Under the pieces are notes generated by a model, which saw only the letters and a list, made by a program, of their open reading frames with translations, was not told the origin of the DNA and searched no databases. A stretch of 64,000 nucleotides of DNA from Bryobacterales bacterium KBS 96 (GTDB lineage: Bacteria; Acidobacteriota; Terriglobia; Bryobacterales; Bryobacteraceae). The DNA lies in assembly GCA_000381625.1 (NCBI GenBank), contig KB906767.1:1094629-1158628 (forward strand), read 5' to 3'. Position numbers and translations under genes: made by a program. Of this stretch, positions 1 through 7,295 are shown in pieces. Numbering within the stretch: the first letter of the stretch is position 1; each line of letters opens with the position of its first letter.

Positions 1-909
1 CGGCAGCACAACCGGACCTCCGAACGAGCCGCCGAACTGGTTCAGCCGAAAGGTCGGGAAAGCGGTCCCCTTAGGGCTGAAGAAACTGCGCGAGTCCATG
101 GCCGAGTTGCGCAGAAATTCGAATAGGCTGCCGTGAAGCTGGTTCGTGCCGGACTTCGTAATCACGTCGACGACTGCGCCCGAGTTCCGGCCGATATCAG
201 CGCTATACAGGTTAGTTTGAATCTTGAATTCGCGGACAGCTTCGACGGCGGGCCGCAGAACAATCGAAAGCGTAAGGCGCTCATTGTCGTCGATGCCGTC
301 GTAGAGGAAATTGTTCGACCCCTCGCGATTTCCATTCGAGAAGATTTCGGTTCCCGGGCGGCGATCGTCCGGACGCGTTCCACTCATGATAGTGCCCGAC
401 GCGGAATATCCAACTCCGTTGACACCCGGACTGAGAGTCGCCAATTGAATGAAATTGCGGCCATTCAATGGCAACTGGTTCACCAGTTTTTGGCTCACGA
501 CCGTTCCCAATGACGAGGATTCCGATTCAAGAAGCGGAGCCTGCCCCGTCACCTCAACGGTTTCGGAGGCGTGGCCGAGTTCCAGAGTCAAATCGAGGCG
601 CGCTTGCTGGTTGATTTGTAAAACGAGACCGCTTTGGACAAGTTTTCGAAAGCCCGGCGCTTCGGCCGAAACTGAGTAATCACCTGCGGGAAGCAAAGTG
701 ATGAAATAACGGCCGGAGCCGTCGCTGACTCCGTCGCGCGCCACGTTTGTCGCGAGATTGGTGGCCGTTACCTTTGCATTCGCAACCGCCGCCCCGGACG
801 AATCTAAAACCGTGCCGCTCAGTTCAGCCGAAGCAACCTGAGCCCAACCGGGCGCGCACAGCACGCACAACAACCCGCACAATACCACCGACAGCTTTAG
901 AGTTGACAT
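1..909 (-). CDS. TonB-dependent outer-membrane receptor, Oar-like (N-terminal part, runs off the window)
   Basis: The minus strand is open from an ATG at 909 to the window edge, giving over 300 residues. A signal peptide ending in APGWAQ comes first. A carboxypeptidase-regulatory-like beta-sandwich follows (about residues 28-105; GTVLDSSGAAVANAKVT, then an LLPAGDYSV segment). Next is a TonB plug-like stretch (VEVTGQAPLL, then QLPLNGRNF). This order is typical of the large Oar/TonB receptors abundant in Acidobacteriota, which take up polymers or oligosaccharides through the outer membrane. I chose ATG 909 because AAGG lies 9 nt upstream; an in-frame ATG at 918 is possible. The beta-barrel and TonB box are outside the window, so the substrate cannot be inferred. 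Confidence 0.85.
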   Translation of the reverse strand, partial: MSTLKLSVVLCGLLCVLCAPGWAQVASAELSGTVLDSSGAAVANAKVTATNLATNVARDGVSDGSGRYFITLLPAGDYSVSAEAPGFRKLVQSGLVLQINQQARLDLTLELGHASETVEVTGQAPLLESESSSLGTVVSQKLVNQLPLNGRNFIQLATLSPGVNGVGYSASGTIMSGTRPDDRRPGTEIFSNGNREGSNNFLYDGIDDNERLTLSIVLRPAVEAVREFKIQTNLYSADIGRNSGAVVDVITKSGTNQLHGSLFEFLRNSAMDSRSFFSPKGTAFPTFRLNQFGGSFGGPVVLP

Positions 910-966
910 CTTCCCCATCCTTAACCCATTCCCCAAAGATCGCCCGATACAATGCTGGCGCGTCCG

Positions 967-2217
967 CTACCAATCGACTACGGAATTGTCGTCGGCATCG
1001 TACGATTCCGGATTGCGCCAATCGTGGCCAATCTTATCGGCGAGCGCGTTTTCATCCAACTCGATTCCCAAACCGGGCCCCTTCGGCAAATCCAGGTAAC
1101 CATCGCGCACCTGAAAGGGTTGTTTCAAATAGCCTTCCCCGAGGGACACTTGTTCCTGGCAGAGGAAATTCGGGATGCTGGCGGAAAGCTGAACACCCGC
1201 CGCGAGAGAAATGGGGCCAAGCGGATTATGAGGCGCCACATCCGCGTAATAGGCTTCGGCCATTCCCGCAATCAGACGCACTTCCGTGATGCCGCCTGCA
1301 TGGCACATGTCCGGTTGCAGCACCGTCGCCGATTTCTTCTCAAGCACTTCGCGGAAACCCCACTTTGTGAACAGCCGCTCGCCCGTCGCAATCGGAAGAT
1401 AGGTGCCACGTGCGATTTCCGCCATGGTGTCGACATTTTGCGCTTGGCAGGGCTCTTCGATAAACATCGGCTGATAGGGCTCGTAGGCGTGGATCAGCAG
1501 TTTAGCCGTCGCCGGGCTGATAGCGCCGTGGAAGTCGATTGCAATATCAACATCCTTGCCCATCGCCTGACGAAGCTCGGCAAACGTTTCTCTCGCGTAT
1601 TCAATTTCCGCTGGGGTTTCGATATACCGCGCTGGCCGCCTCTTTGCCACCCCTGTCTTGAATGCGGTGAATCCCTTTGCCTTGAGGCTCTTCATTTGCT
1701 CCGGCTTGCCGGCATGCGCGTAGACCCGCACACGATCGCGAGTCGGACCGCCGAGCAATTCATACACCGGTACGCCGAGGGCTTTCCCCTTGATATCCCA
1801 CAGCGCCTGGTCGATGCCACTAAGCGCGCTGGTAAGAATCGGCCCCCCGCGATAGAAGGCATGCCGGTAAATCGCCTGCCAGTGTTTCGCCACCGGACGC
1901 GGGTCCTTCCCAACCAGGTAAGGCTCGACTTCTTTGACCGCTTCAGCGCAGGTTAAGGCGCGTCCTTCCGTGATCGGCTCGCCCAAGCCAACGATTCCGG
2001 CATTGGTGTGAATCTTCAGGAAGAGCCAGCGAGGCTTCACGAGGAATGTCTCGAGCTTTGTAATCTTGAGATTATCTTTCGCGGGAACGGGGGCGTTTCG
2101 ATTCATCTGTTCCTGCGCTTCGAGAGCGGATGAACCGAGGGCGGCCAGACCCACAGCTTTAAATGCCGAACCAATAGCCTCGCGGCGATGAAGGGAGTTG
2201 TTCGTTTCCGATGACAT
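967..2217 (-). CDS. Enolase-superfamily sugar-acid dehydratase (galactonate dehydratase-like), Tat-type leader
   Basis: A 416-residue mandelate racemase/muconate lactonizing enzyme family protein. The capping domain occupies the first half. The barrel carries the metal ligands and catalytic residues: Asp and His in DFHG (about 228-230), Glu in IEEP (about 254), Glu in TGE (280), and His in APHNPLGP (330). The DFHG His plus the late barrel His is the D-galactonate dehydratase pattern, so 2-keto-3-deoxy-sugar acid formation is likely; the exact substrate is inferred. The N-terminus has HRREAIGSAFKAVGLAALG, an RR followed by a hydrophobic stretch, suggesting Tat export, which is unusual for this family. 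The ATG at 2217 has AGG about 9 nt upstream; a longer in-frame start at 2271 is less likely. It is divergent from the regulator at 2485. Confidence 0.88.
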   Translation of the reverse strand: MSSETNNSLHRREAIGSAFKAVGLAALGSSALEAQEQMNRNAPVPAKDNLKITKLETFLVKPRWLFLKIHTNAGIVGLGEPITEGRALTCAEAVKEVEPYLVGKDPRPVAKHWQAIYRHAFYRGGPILTSALSGIDQALWDIKGKALGVPVYELLGGPTRDRVRVYAHAGKPEQMKSLKAKGFTAFKTGVAKRRPARYIETPAEIEYARETFAELRQAMGKDVDIAIDFHGAISPATAKLLIHAYEPYQPMFIEEPCQAQNVDTMAEIARGTYLPIATGERLFTKWGFREVLEKKSATVLQPDMCHAGGITEVRLIAGMAEAYYADVAPHNPLGPISLAAGVQLSASIPNFLCQEQVSLGEGYLKQPFQVRDGYLDLPKGPGLGIELDENALADKIGHDWRNPESYDADDNSVVDW

Positions 2218-2321
2218 TTTGTGAACCTGAATTGGGACCCGATCCGAATTGTAAGCGGATTGAAACAACAATAATCGACAACCGACAGCGATAGCTAGGG
2301 GAATTGGCCAGTGCGGAAAAC

Positions 2322-2338
2322 GTTTCGCCTCGCGAAAC
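2322..2338. promoter_or_regulatory. Predicted operator, GTTTC-N7-GAAAC (site 1)
   Basis: A perfect inverted repeat, GTTTC and GAAAC separated by 7 nt, in the divergent region between the dehydratase and the regulator. The arms extend to GTTTCG/CGAAAC. An identical half-site pair with the same spacing lies at 2445. LacI-type and related sugar regulators bind such dyads, so this is a candidate binding site for the product of the gene at 2485. Confidence 0.5.
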
Positions 2339-2444
2339 TCACAACTTCACGCCCGGTCGAGAATCACCAGCCATATCAACGGAAATTGAGCGTTCATTCC
2401 GGGGAGATCTTATTGCGCCGATTCGAAGTCTGGTGTAACATTCC

Positions 2445-2461
2445 GTTTCCCGTAGTGAAAC
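2445..2461. promoter_or_regulatory. Predicted operator, GTTTC-N7-GAAAC (site 2)
   Basis: The second copy of the same 5-7-5 dyad, 123 bp from site 1 and ending 23 nt before the ATG of the regulator. This position would block translation initiation or transcription of the regulator itself, which suggests autoregulation. Two sites about 12 helical turns apart would also allow looping across the divergent promoters. Function is inferred from position and repetition only. Confidence 0.5.
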
Positions 2462-2484
2462 GTCTAAGGAACAAGGGATTTCTC

Positions 2485-3678
2485 ATGCCACAGCGGCGCA
2501 CATCCAGTGCGAATATTGACAGAGCGAAATCGGCGCAGTCCACCTATCTCGTGGGACCAATACTCAGGGCCTGCGAGGTGCTCAAATCGTTTCGATTCGA
2601 GGGTGAATCGATTCCTCTGCACGAACTTGTGACCCGCACCGGCCTTAACAAGACAACCGCGTTTCGTGCCGCCCAGACGCTGGCGGCGGGAGGCTTGCTG
2701 GAGCGGGTTGCCGGCAACCGGTACCGTTCTGTCGTTCATCCCAACCGTGAGCGGAGTTTCCGGATCGGCTATGCGGCCATGACCACGAAATCGTTGTTCG
2801 CGCGGGACGTTACGGAAAGCATACGCGTCGCCGCTGCCGAAACCTGCACGGAACTCATCGAACTCGACAATCAGCTCAGCGCGCGCGTGGCTATCGGCAA
2901 TTCAGAGAAGCTGGTCCGCGAACGGGTCGATTTGGCCATTGAGTTTCAGGTCTGCCACGATATCGCTCCGCTGGTTGCCTCCAAATTCGCCGCGGCGGGC
3001 ATTCCCATGATTGCCGTTCACACGCCCCACCCCGGCGCCACCTTTTTTGGCGGAAACAACTATATTGCCGGGCGAATCGGCGGCCGGGCGCTGGGCCGTT
3101 GGGCGCTCAAGGCATGGAACGGAAAAGTGGATAGCGTTCTTCTTCTGGGGCATGCCGCGACCGGACCTCTGACCAATTCGCGGCTGACAGGCACGGCCGT
3201 TGGAATTACCGAGATTTTGCCCGGCTTGGATTCCTCGGCAATTGTGCGTCTGGACGCAAAGGGCGGTTATGCCGAGACCATGGACATCGTCTTGAAGCAC
3301 CTTGCGCGCTCCAACGCCAAACGAATTCTTGTCGGCGCAATCAACGACGCAGTGGCGTTGGGCGCCCTGCGTGCTTTTACCGAGATTGGGAGGCTGGAAG
3401 ACTGCGCCATCATGGGCCAGAACGGAACCATTGCCGCGCGCGGCGAGCTGCGTGTTCGAGGGAGCAGACTAATTGGCTCGGTGGCGTTCTTCCCTGAGAA
3501 GTACGGGGACCATCTGATGCCCCTCGCTTTGGGCATTCTCCGCCGCAAGTGCATCCCACCGGCTGTATTCATCAAGCACACGCTGATTACGGCGCAAAAT
3601 GTTGATGATTTCTACCCCAACGACGCGCTGATCCCGCCGACAGATGCGGATTCGCTCTTGTTCGGACGGTATCACTGA
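2485..3678 (+). CDS. Transcriptional regulator: IclR-type HTH fused to LacI/PBP-like sugar sensor
   Basis: A 397-residue regulator. Residues about 25-85 form an IclR-like winged helix (GPILRACEVLKSF, then LNKTTAFRAAQTLAAGGLLER). The rest looks like a periplasmic-binding-protein fold of the LacI sensor type (IPMIAVHTPHPGATFFGGNN, then AGRIGGRALGRWA). The pairing of an IclR head with a LacI-like body is less common than either parent architecture. ATG 2485 is preferred because AAGG and AAGGG lie just upstream; a GTG at 2311 would add 58 residues that do not resemble protein and would cover both operator-like sites. It probably controls the divergent dehydratase in response to a sugar or sugar acid. 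Confidence 0.85.
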   Translation: MPQRRTSSANIDRAKSAQSTYLVGPILRACEVLKSFRFEGESIPLHELVTRTGLNKTTAFRAAQTLAAGGLLERVAGNRYRSVVHPNRERSFRIGYAAMTTKSLFARDVTESIRVAAAETCTELIELDNQLSARVAIGNSEKLVRERVDLAIEFQVCHDIAPLVASKFAAAGIPMIAVHTPHPGATFFGGNNYIAGRIGGRALGRWALKAWNGKVDSVLLLGHAATGPLTNSRLTGTAVGITEILPGLDSSAIVRLDAKGGYAETMDIVLKHLARSNAKRILVGAINDAVALGALRAFTEIGRLEDCAIMGQNGTIAARGELRVRGSRLIGSVAFFPEKYGDHLMPLALGILRRKCIPPAVFIKHTLITAQNVDDFYPNDALIPPTDADSLLFGRYH

Positions 3679-3704
3679 AACAGGAGGAGACAAAGACACG
3701 ACGT

Positions 3705-3726
3705 GAAGTCTCTTAAAAAAGACTTC
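3705..3726. other. Small perfect hairpin downstream of the regulator
   Basis: GAAGTCT and AGACTTC pair perfectly (7 bp) around an A-rich 8-nt loop, 26 nt after the regulator stop. There is no clear T-tract after the stem. It could be a weak transcription stop or an mRNA 3' end. The rest of 3679-3825 holds nothing I can assign. Confidence 0.3.
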
Positions 3727-3825
3727 GCCACGAAGCATCCAGCGAAAGACGCTTTGCGTGCTAGACCGCCAGGAGTCGCCGGCTTACGTAGGCCGACTGG
3801 GATTGCACACTGGCCCAGCCACTAT

Positions 3826-4005
3826 TTATTTCTCGCCGCGTTCTTCTTGCTGGCGTATTTCGTTTGCGCGCTTTTCGATTTGTTCCCGCAACGAGAGTGG
3901 TCGCTCCGGCGCGGGATTTGTCGAACCAGATTGCATTTGCTCAATCTGCTGCCGCAGCCGCCTAGCTCTTTCTTCCTGACCTTCGCGCGTGTGTGCGTCA
4001 GACAT
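3826..4005 (-). CDS. Small highly charged hypothetical protein (59 aa)
   Basis: An ATG at 4005 has AGGAG 7 nt upstream and opens a 59-codon frame ending in TAA. The product is soluble and very rich in Glu, Arg and Gln (MSDAHTREGQEERARRLRQQ at the start, REQIEKRANEIRQQEERGEK at the end). Both ends are probably helical or coiled-coil, joined by a Ser/Pro linker. No family is recognised. It lies 66 nt downstream of the zincin-like gene on the same strand, so the two may be cotranscribed. The ribosome-binding site and amino-acid composition support a real gene; similarity searches would settle it. Confidence 0.6.
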   Translation of the reverse strand: MSDAHTREGQEERARRLRQQIEQMQSGSTNPAPERPLSLREQIEKRANEIRQQEERGEK

Positions 4006-4071
4006 ATACTGCTCCTGGTCTCATTCTATTGCCGCCGGCGCGGCGGCGGCCGAACGATACACCAGCCGCCG

Positions 4072-4920
4072 TCAAAGCTTCTCTATGAAGCTCCGTAGCG
4101 ATTCGGCCCGGGCTTGGCTTGATTCCGCAGTGGAGAAAGAAGCCGCAGCAGCCAACGCCATTCCCGGCTTCTGCGTGCGGTAATTGCTGTCCCGAAGGAT
4201 TTCGCGAACCCTCCGATCGATCGTTTCCCGCAGACTCCGTCCGTTGCGCTGCAACTTGCCAAGCTCGCGGAGTTCGGTTTTCCAATTCGCGACGGCAATT
4301 TGATACCACTCGTTCGTCACCGGATTCCCAAAACTCACGTAGCCTCCTTCAAGAACGGTGTGTGGCGCCTTAACGCTTCCCCGGAAACTGTACCGGATTC
4401 CGGAGCCACCGCTCGGATCGTAGTATTGCGGGGTAATGAAATCCGAGAGTTGCTGGCCGTTGACGCCATAGGCAAACTGAGTGTCCTCGCAGGGATCGCA
4501 GACTTCGACCAGATAAACGACACGTTTGAAGCCGGAAGCCGGCGCGGGCGAGTTGGGGGGCGGAGAGCCGGCCAGAGTTCTGTTCCCGAACGGGTCCGCC
4601 AACATTTCGAGGGCTTCATGACTGGCTGTAAGCGCCCAGCCATCCCCGGCCTGCACGAGTGAAAACGGCTGCCCGTTGTCGTCCGTGTGATAACCCGCCG
4701 CGCCCGGCTCCTTGATGTCATCCTTTACAATAATGGGCCAATAGTCGACAGGTACGGATTCGAGTTTGTCGAATGCGTCCACGGTCGCTTTTACTTTCCA
4801 AATGGGTCCGAAATCGCGCGCGGCCTGCTTTTGTAACGCGGCTGCTACTGTCGCGATCTCGGAGAATCCGATTGACTTGGTTTCGGAAACCAATGCGACC
4901 TGATGAGGTAGAGTACTCAT
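4072..4920 (-). CDS. Hypothetical protein with HExxE-type zincin-like motif
   Basis: A 282-residue protein with no signal peptide. ATG 4920 is preferred because GGAGG lies 6 nt upstream; the frame continues to 5067 without a good start. Around residue 100, WALTASHEALEMLADPFG resembles a metallopeptidase helix (His-Glu plus a following Glu and Asp-Pro), suggesting a zincin-like fold. The rest has a central segment with two Cys (EVCDPCEDTQFAYG) and a charged, Arg-rich C-terminus. I do not know a named family, and catalysis is unproven. It is followed by the 59-residue gene at 4005. A long intergenic strand toward 5110 makes it divergent from the sugar porter. Confidence 0.7.
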   Translation of the reverse strand: MSTLPHQVALVSETKSIGFSEIATVAAALQKQAARDFGPIWKVKATVDAFDKLESVPVDYWPIIVKDDIKEPGAAGYHTDDNGQPFSLVQAGDGWALTASHEALEMLADPFGNRTLAGSPPPNSPAPASGFKRVVYLVEVCDPCEDTQFAYGVNGQQLSDFITPQYYDPSGGSGIRYSFRGSVKAPHTVLEGGYVSFGNPVTNEWYQIAVANWKTELRELGKLQRNGRSLRETIDRRVREILRDSNYRTQKPGMALAAAASFSTAESSQARAESLRSFIEKL

Positions 4921-5109
4921 GGCGTCCTCCAGTGACGTTTTTCGCGCTGTCCCAGCGAGATCGTTAGGATCATGCAAGAAGATAGACGCAAAATCAAGAG
5001 TCTTTCCTTTGCGACGGCGAATCCGGCAGGGAAAAGCTTTCGGATGTGATCGACCCAACGCTTCCATCGCGCGGGCTCGTTCGCAGTGTTACACTGCCAG
5101 CCGTAGCGC

Positions 5110-6504
5110 ATGGAATCGAATGCAGGGGAACCCACTTTGAATAACGCAGCGGCACAAACGGCAGGCGCCGTGGGCAGCAGCGCCTATGTCTACCTGGCGG
5201 CCATTGTCGCCGCGACCTCGGGGCTGCTGTTCGGCTTCGATATTGCCGTCATCAATGGCGCAATCATCTTTCTTCGATCTGAACTGCACCTGAACGATGT
5301 GCAAACGGAGTTCGCGGTCAGCGCTCTCTTGTTCGGCTGCATTTTCGGCGCGAGTTTCGCCGGCTGGCTTAGCGACCGGATCGGCAGGCGGCGCGTGCTG
5401 ATGATGGCGGCCGCTCTGTTTGCCTTGTCCGCGCTCGGCGCTGCTATTCCGAGAACTCTGACGGAGTTTGTTGCCGCGCGGGTAGCCGGCGGACTGGCGA
5501 TCGGCGCGGCCTCGGTGCTTGCGCCGTTGTACATCGCCGAAGTCGCTCCTGCAAAGATTCGCGGACGGCTGGTGGCTATGAACCAGATGGCAATTGTGAG
5601 CGGCATTCTTCTGGCGTATCTTGCCAACTGGCTGCTGGCGTTCACGGGGCCGTCGAGCTGGAGATGGATGTTTGCCGTCGCCGCCGTGCCCTCAGCCGCG
5701 TTCCTGATTGGGCTTTTCTTCGTTCCCGAGAGCCCGCGATGGCTGGTTGAAAACGACCGCGGCGAAGAAGCGCATACGGTTTTGTCGCGGATCAACGGCC
5801 CGGTTGTCGCCGCCGCCGAGCTGCACGATATCCAGCAAGCCGTCGCGGAAGAATCCGGATCTCTCGCCGAGTTGTTCCGCAAGGGCTTGCGCCGCCCGCT
5901 GTTTATCGCGGTGTCGCTCGCGATTCTGCAGCAGATCACCGGCATCAATACGGTTTTGTTCTACGGATCGATTATCTTCAAAGACCAGGTACACAGCGCC
6001 AGCTCATCGTCGGCGATGTTCGCCAATGTCATTGTGGGGCTTGTCAACTTCGGCGCGACTATCGTGGCGCTCGGCACAATCGATAAGCTCGGCAGGCGTC
6101 CGCTGTTGATGCTTTCTTCGGGAGCGATGGCGCTTTGCGAAGTAGGACTGGCGGTAGCGTTTCTAGGCCACCCTCCGTCCGCGATGTTCGTACTCGCGAT
6201 GATGCTATTGTGCGTCGCCGCTTTCGCTATTGGGCTCGGACCGGGAGTCTGGGTCCTGATCGCCGAAATCTTTCCTACGCGCATTCGCGGGAGAGCCATG
6301 TCGATTGCGACGGTCTGGCTTTGGATCGCCTGCACGGTGCTCACCATGACGTTCCTCTCACTGGCGAATGCAGTTACGCCCACGGGCGCGTTCCTGATTT
6401 ATGCGGCAATGTGCGTTGTGACGTTTCTGATTGTCTGGCTCGCGGTTCCGGAAACCAGGGGCAAGAGCCTGGAACAAATCGAGCGGCTTTGGTCGAAAGA
6501 GTAG
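5110..6504 (+). CDS. MFS sugar porter (XylE/GalP type)
   Basis: A 464-residue, 12-helix sugar:proton symporter of the major facilitator superfamily. Family signatures are present: LFGFDIAVINGA in helix 1, DRIGRRRVL after helix 2, PESPRWL before the central loop, QQITGINTVLFY in helix 7, GRRPLLML in the second half, and PETRGKSLEQIE at the C-terminus. QQ-TG-N in helix 7 is the hexose-binding pattern. It acts in the inner membrane and probably imports a hexose or pentose. ATG 5110 lacks a strong Shine-Dalgarno; an in-frame TTG at 5137 preceded by AGGGGA is an alternative. It stands alone upstream of an inverted repeat. Confidence 0.93.
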   Translation: MESNAGEPTLNNAAAQTAGAVGSSAYVYLAAIVAATSGLLFGFDIAVINGAIIFLRSELHLNDVQTEFAVSALLFGCIFGASFAGWLSDRIGRRRVLMMAAALFALSALGAAIPRTLTEFVAARVAGGLAIGAASVLAPLYIAEVAPAKIRGRLVAMNQMAIVSGILLAYLANWLLAFTGPSSWRWMFAVAAVPSAAFLIGLFFVPESPRWLVENDRGEEAHTVLSRINGPVVAAAELHDIQQAVAEESGSLAELFRKGLRRPLFIAVSLAILQQITGINTVLFYGSIIFKDQVHSASSSSAMFANVIVGLVNFGATIVALGTIDKLGRRPLLMLSSGAMALCEVGLAVAFLGHPPSAMFVLAMMLLCVAAFAIGLGPGVWVLIAEIFPTRIRGRAMSIATVWLWIACTVLTMTFLSLANAVTPTGAFLIYAAMCVVTFLIVWLAVPETRGKSLEQIERLWSKE

Positions 6505-6580
6505 CGGTCGTTTGAAGGCCGGCTGCCGGGAAAAGGGCCGCTTACGGAAGCGGAGCAGTATTCAATTTGACGTATATGCC

Positions 6581-6660
6581 GAAACTGAGCCGGGAGCGTG
6601 AGCGACCCAAGACGAACGGGACGTTCCGTGCTAGGTCGCTCACGCTCCCGGCTCAGTTTC
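6581..6660. repeat. R2 repeat: perfect 27-bp inverted repeat with 26-nt loop
   Basis: Positions 6581-6607 and 6634-6660 are exact reverse complements (they contain CTGAGCCGGGAGCGTGAGCG). A related but imperfect copy lies at 27786-27890, and partial copies at 42208 and 49642. There is no T-tract, so it is not a classic terminator, although the structure may stop transcription from the sugar porter. It looks like a REP- or MITE-type intergenic element. Confidence 0.85.
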
Positions 6661-6718
6661 AGCGTTTTCGTCGCTTGGCTACCGTGGCAGTCGCGAATGT
6701 TAAACTGTGAAATAACAC

Positions 6719-6796
6719 GGCGGCTGTAGCTCAGTTGGTAGTAGCGCCAGATTGTGGTTCTGGATGTCGAGGGTTCGAATCCCTCCAGCCGCCCCA
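6719..6796 (+). tRNA. tRNA-His (GTG), CCA encoded
   Basis: The cloverleaf is complete: an extra G at -1 (6719) pairs with C73 (6793), the 7-bp acceptor stem is 6720-6726 with 6786-6792, the anticodon stem CCAGA/TCTGG frames a GTG anticodon, the T arm is GAGGG-TTCGAAT-CCCTC, and CCA is at 6794-6796. The -1 G is the tRNA-His identity mark. The D arm has one nucleotide more than the common form (GGTAGTAGC), leaving a C-U opposition at the loop end of the stem. An integrase remnant follows about 100 nt downstream. Confidence 0.96.
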
Positions 6797-6896
6797 GAAA
6801 ACCCGCCCCAGAATTTAATCGAATTCCAATCTCCGCAGTTGCTCCTACAAGTGAGCTGGATACTTTACCCGCAGGAGCAGCGAGCCTGCGAGTAGC

Positions 6897-7049
6897 CCTG
6901 AAGCTTTTCATGATCTGCGTCGCACGGCCGCGCGCAATATGATTCGCGCGGGCGTTCCGGAAAAAATCGCGCTGCAGATTTCAGGTCGCAAGACCGCGAG
7001 CATGTTGTGGCGCTATAACATCACCGATGCTCGCGATATATCGATATAT
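6897..7049 (+). pseudogene. Tyrosine integrase C-terminal remnant
   Basis: Reading through, the frame gives PEAFHDLRRTAARNMIRAGV, then ISGRKT, then RYNIT. This is the end of a tyrosine recombinase: the HxLR box, the usually His/Arg turn before K-T, and the Tyr nucleophile in RYNI. Only about 50 residues survive. The N-terminal, core-binding and first Arg parts are absent between here and the tRNA, and the frame wanders on to 7172 without family resemblance. It lies 100 nt after tRNA-His, the usual place for an element that used the tRNA as its attachment site. It is read as the scar of a lost genomic island. Confidence 0.75.
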
Positions 7050-7150
7050 CAAGGACGCGGAAAAGCGCACCGAAAGGTATCTAGCGGCGCAGAAAGGACA
7101 ACAACATGCACACTCACCTACGCACCATGTTTCTACCGGTGTCGCGTAAG

Positions 7151-7239
7151 TGGTGCCCGGGGCGGGACTTGAACCCGCACTCGCCTTGCGGCGAAAAGGA
7201 TTTTAAGTCCTTTGCGTCTGCCAATTTCGCCACCCGGGC
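7151..7239 (-). tRNA. tRNA-Leu (TAA), CCA encoded
   Basis: On the minus strand the acceptor stem is GCCCGGG (7239-7233) with CCCGGGC (7161-7155), the discriminator is A, and CCA is at 7153-7151. The anticodon loop CTTAAAA gives anticodon TAA. A long variable arm (GCCGCAAGGC) marks a class II tRNA, and the T arm is GCGGG-TTCAAGT-CCCGC. It faces the integrase scar and tRNA-His from the opposite strand. Confidence 0.96.
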
Positions 7240-7295
7240 ACGGTGAAGGCCGATTAAGTTCATGATAGTAGATGCGGTTTCCAGAGTGACGTCTT

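Noticed and set aside
3703-4098. Open frame after the regulator (131 codons, plus strand)
   Set aside because: Composition and Arg/Cys content do not look like coding sequence, and it runs antisense over the well-supported 59-residue gene.
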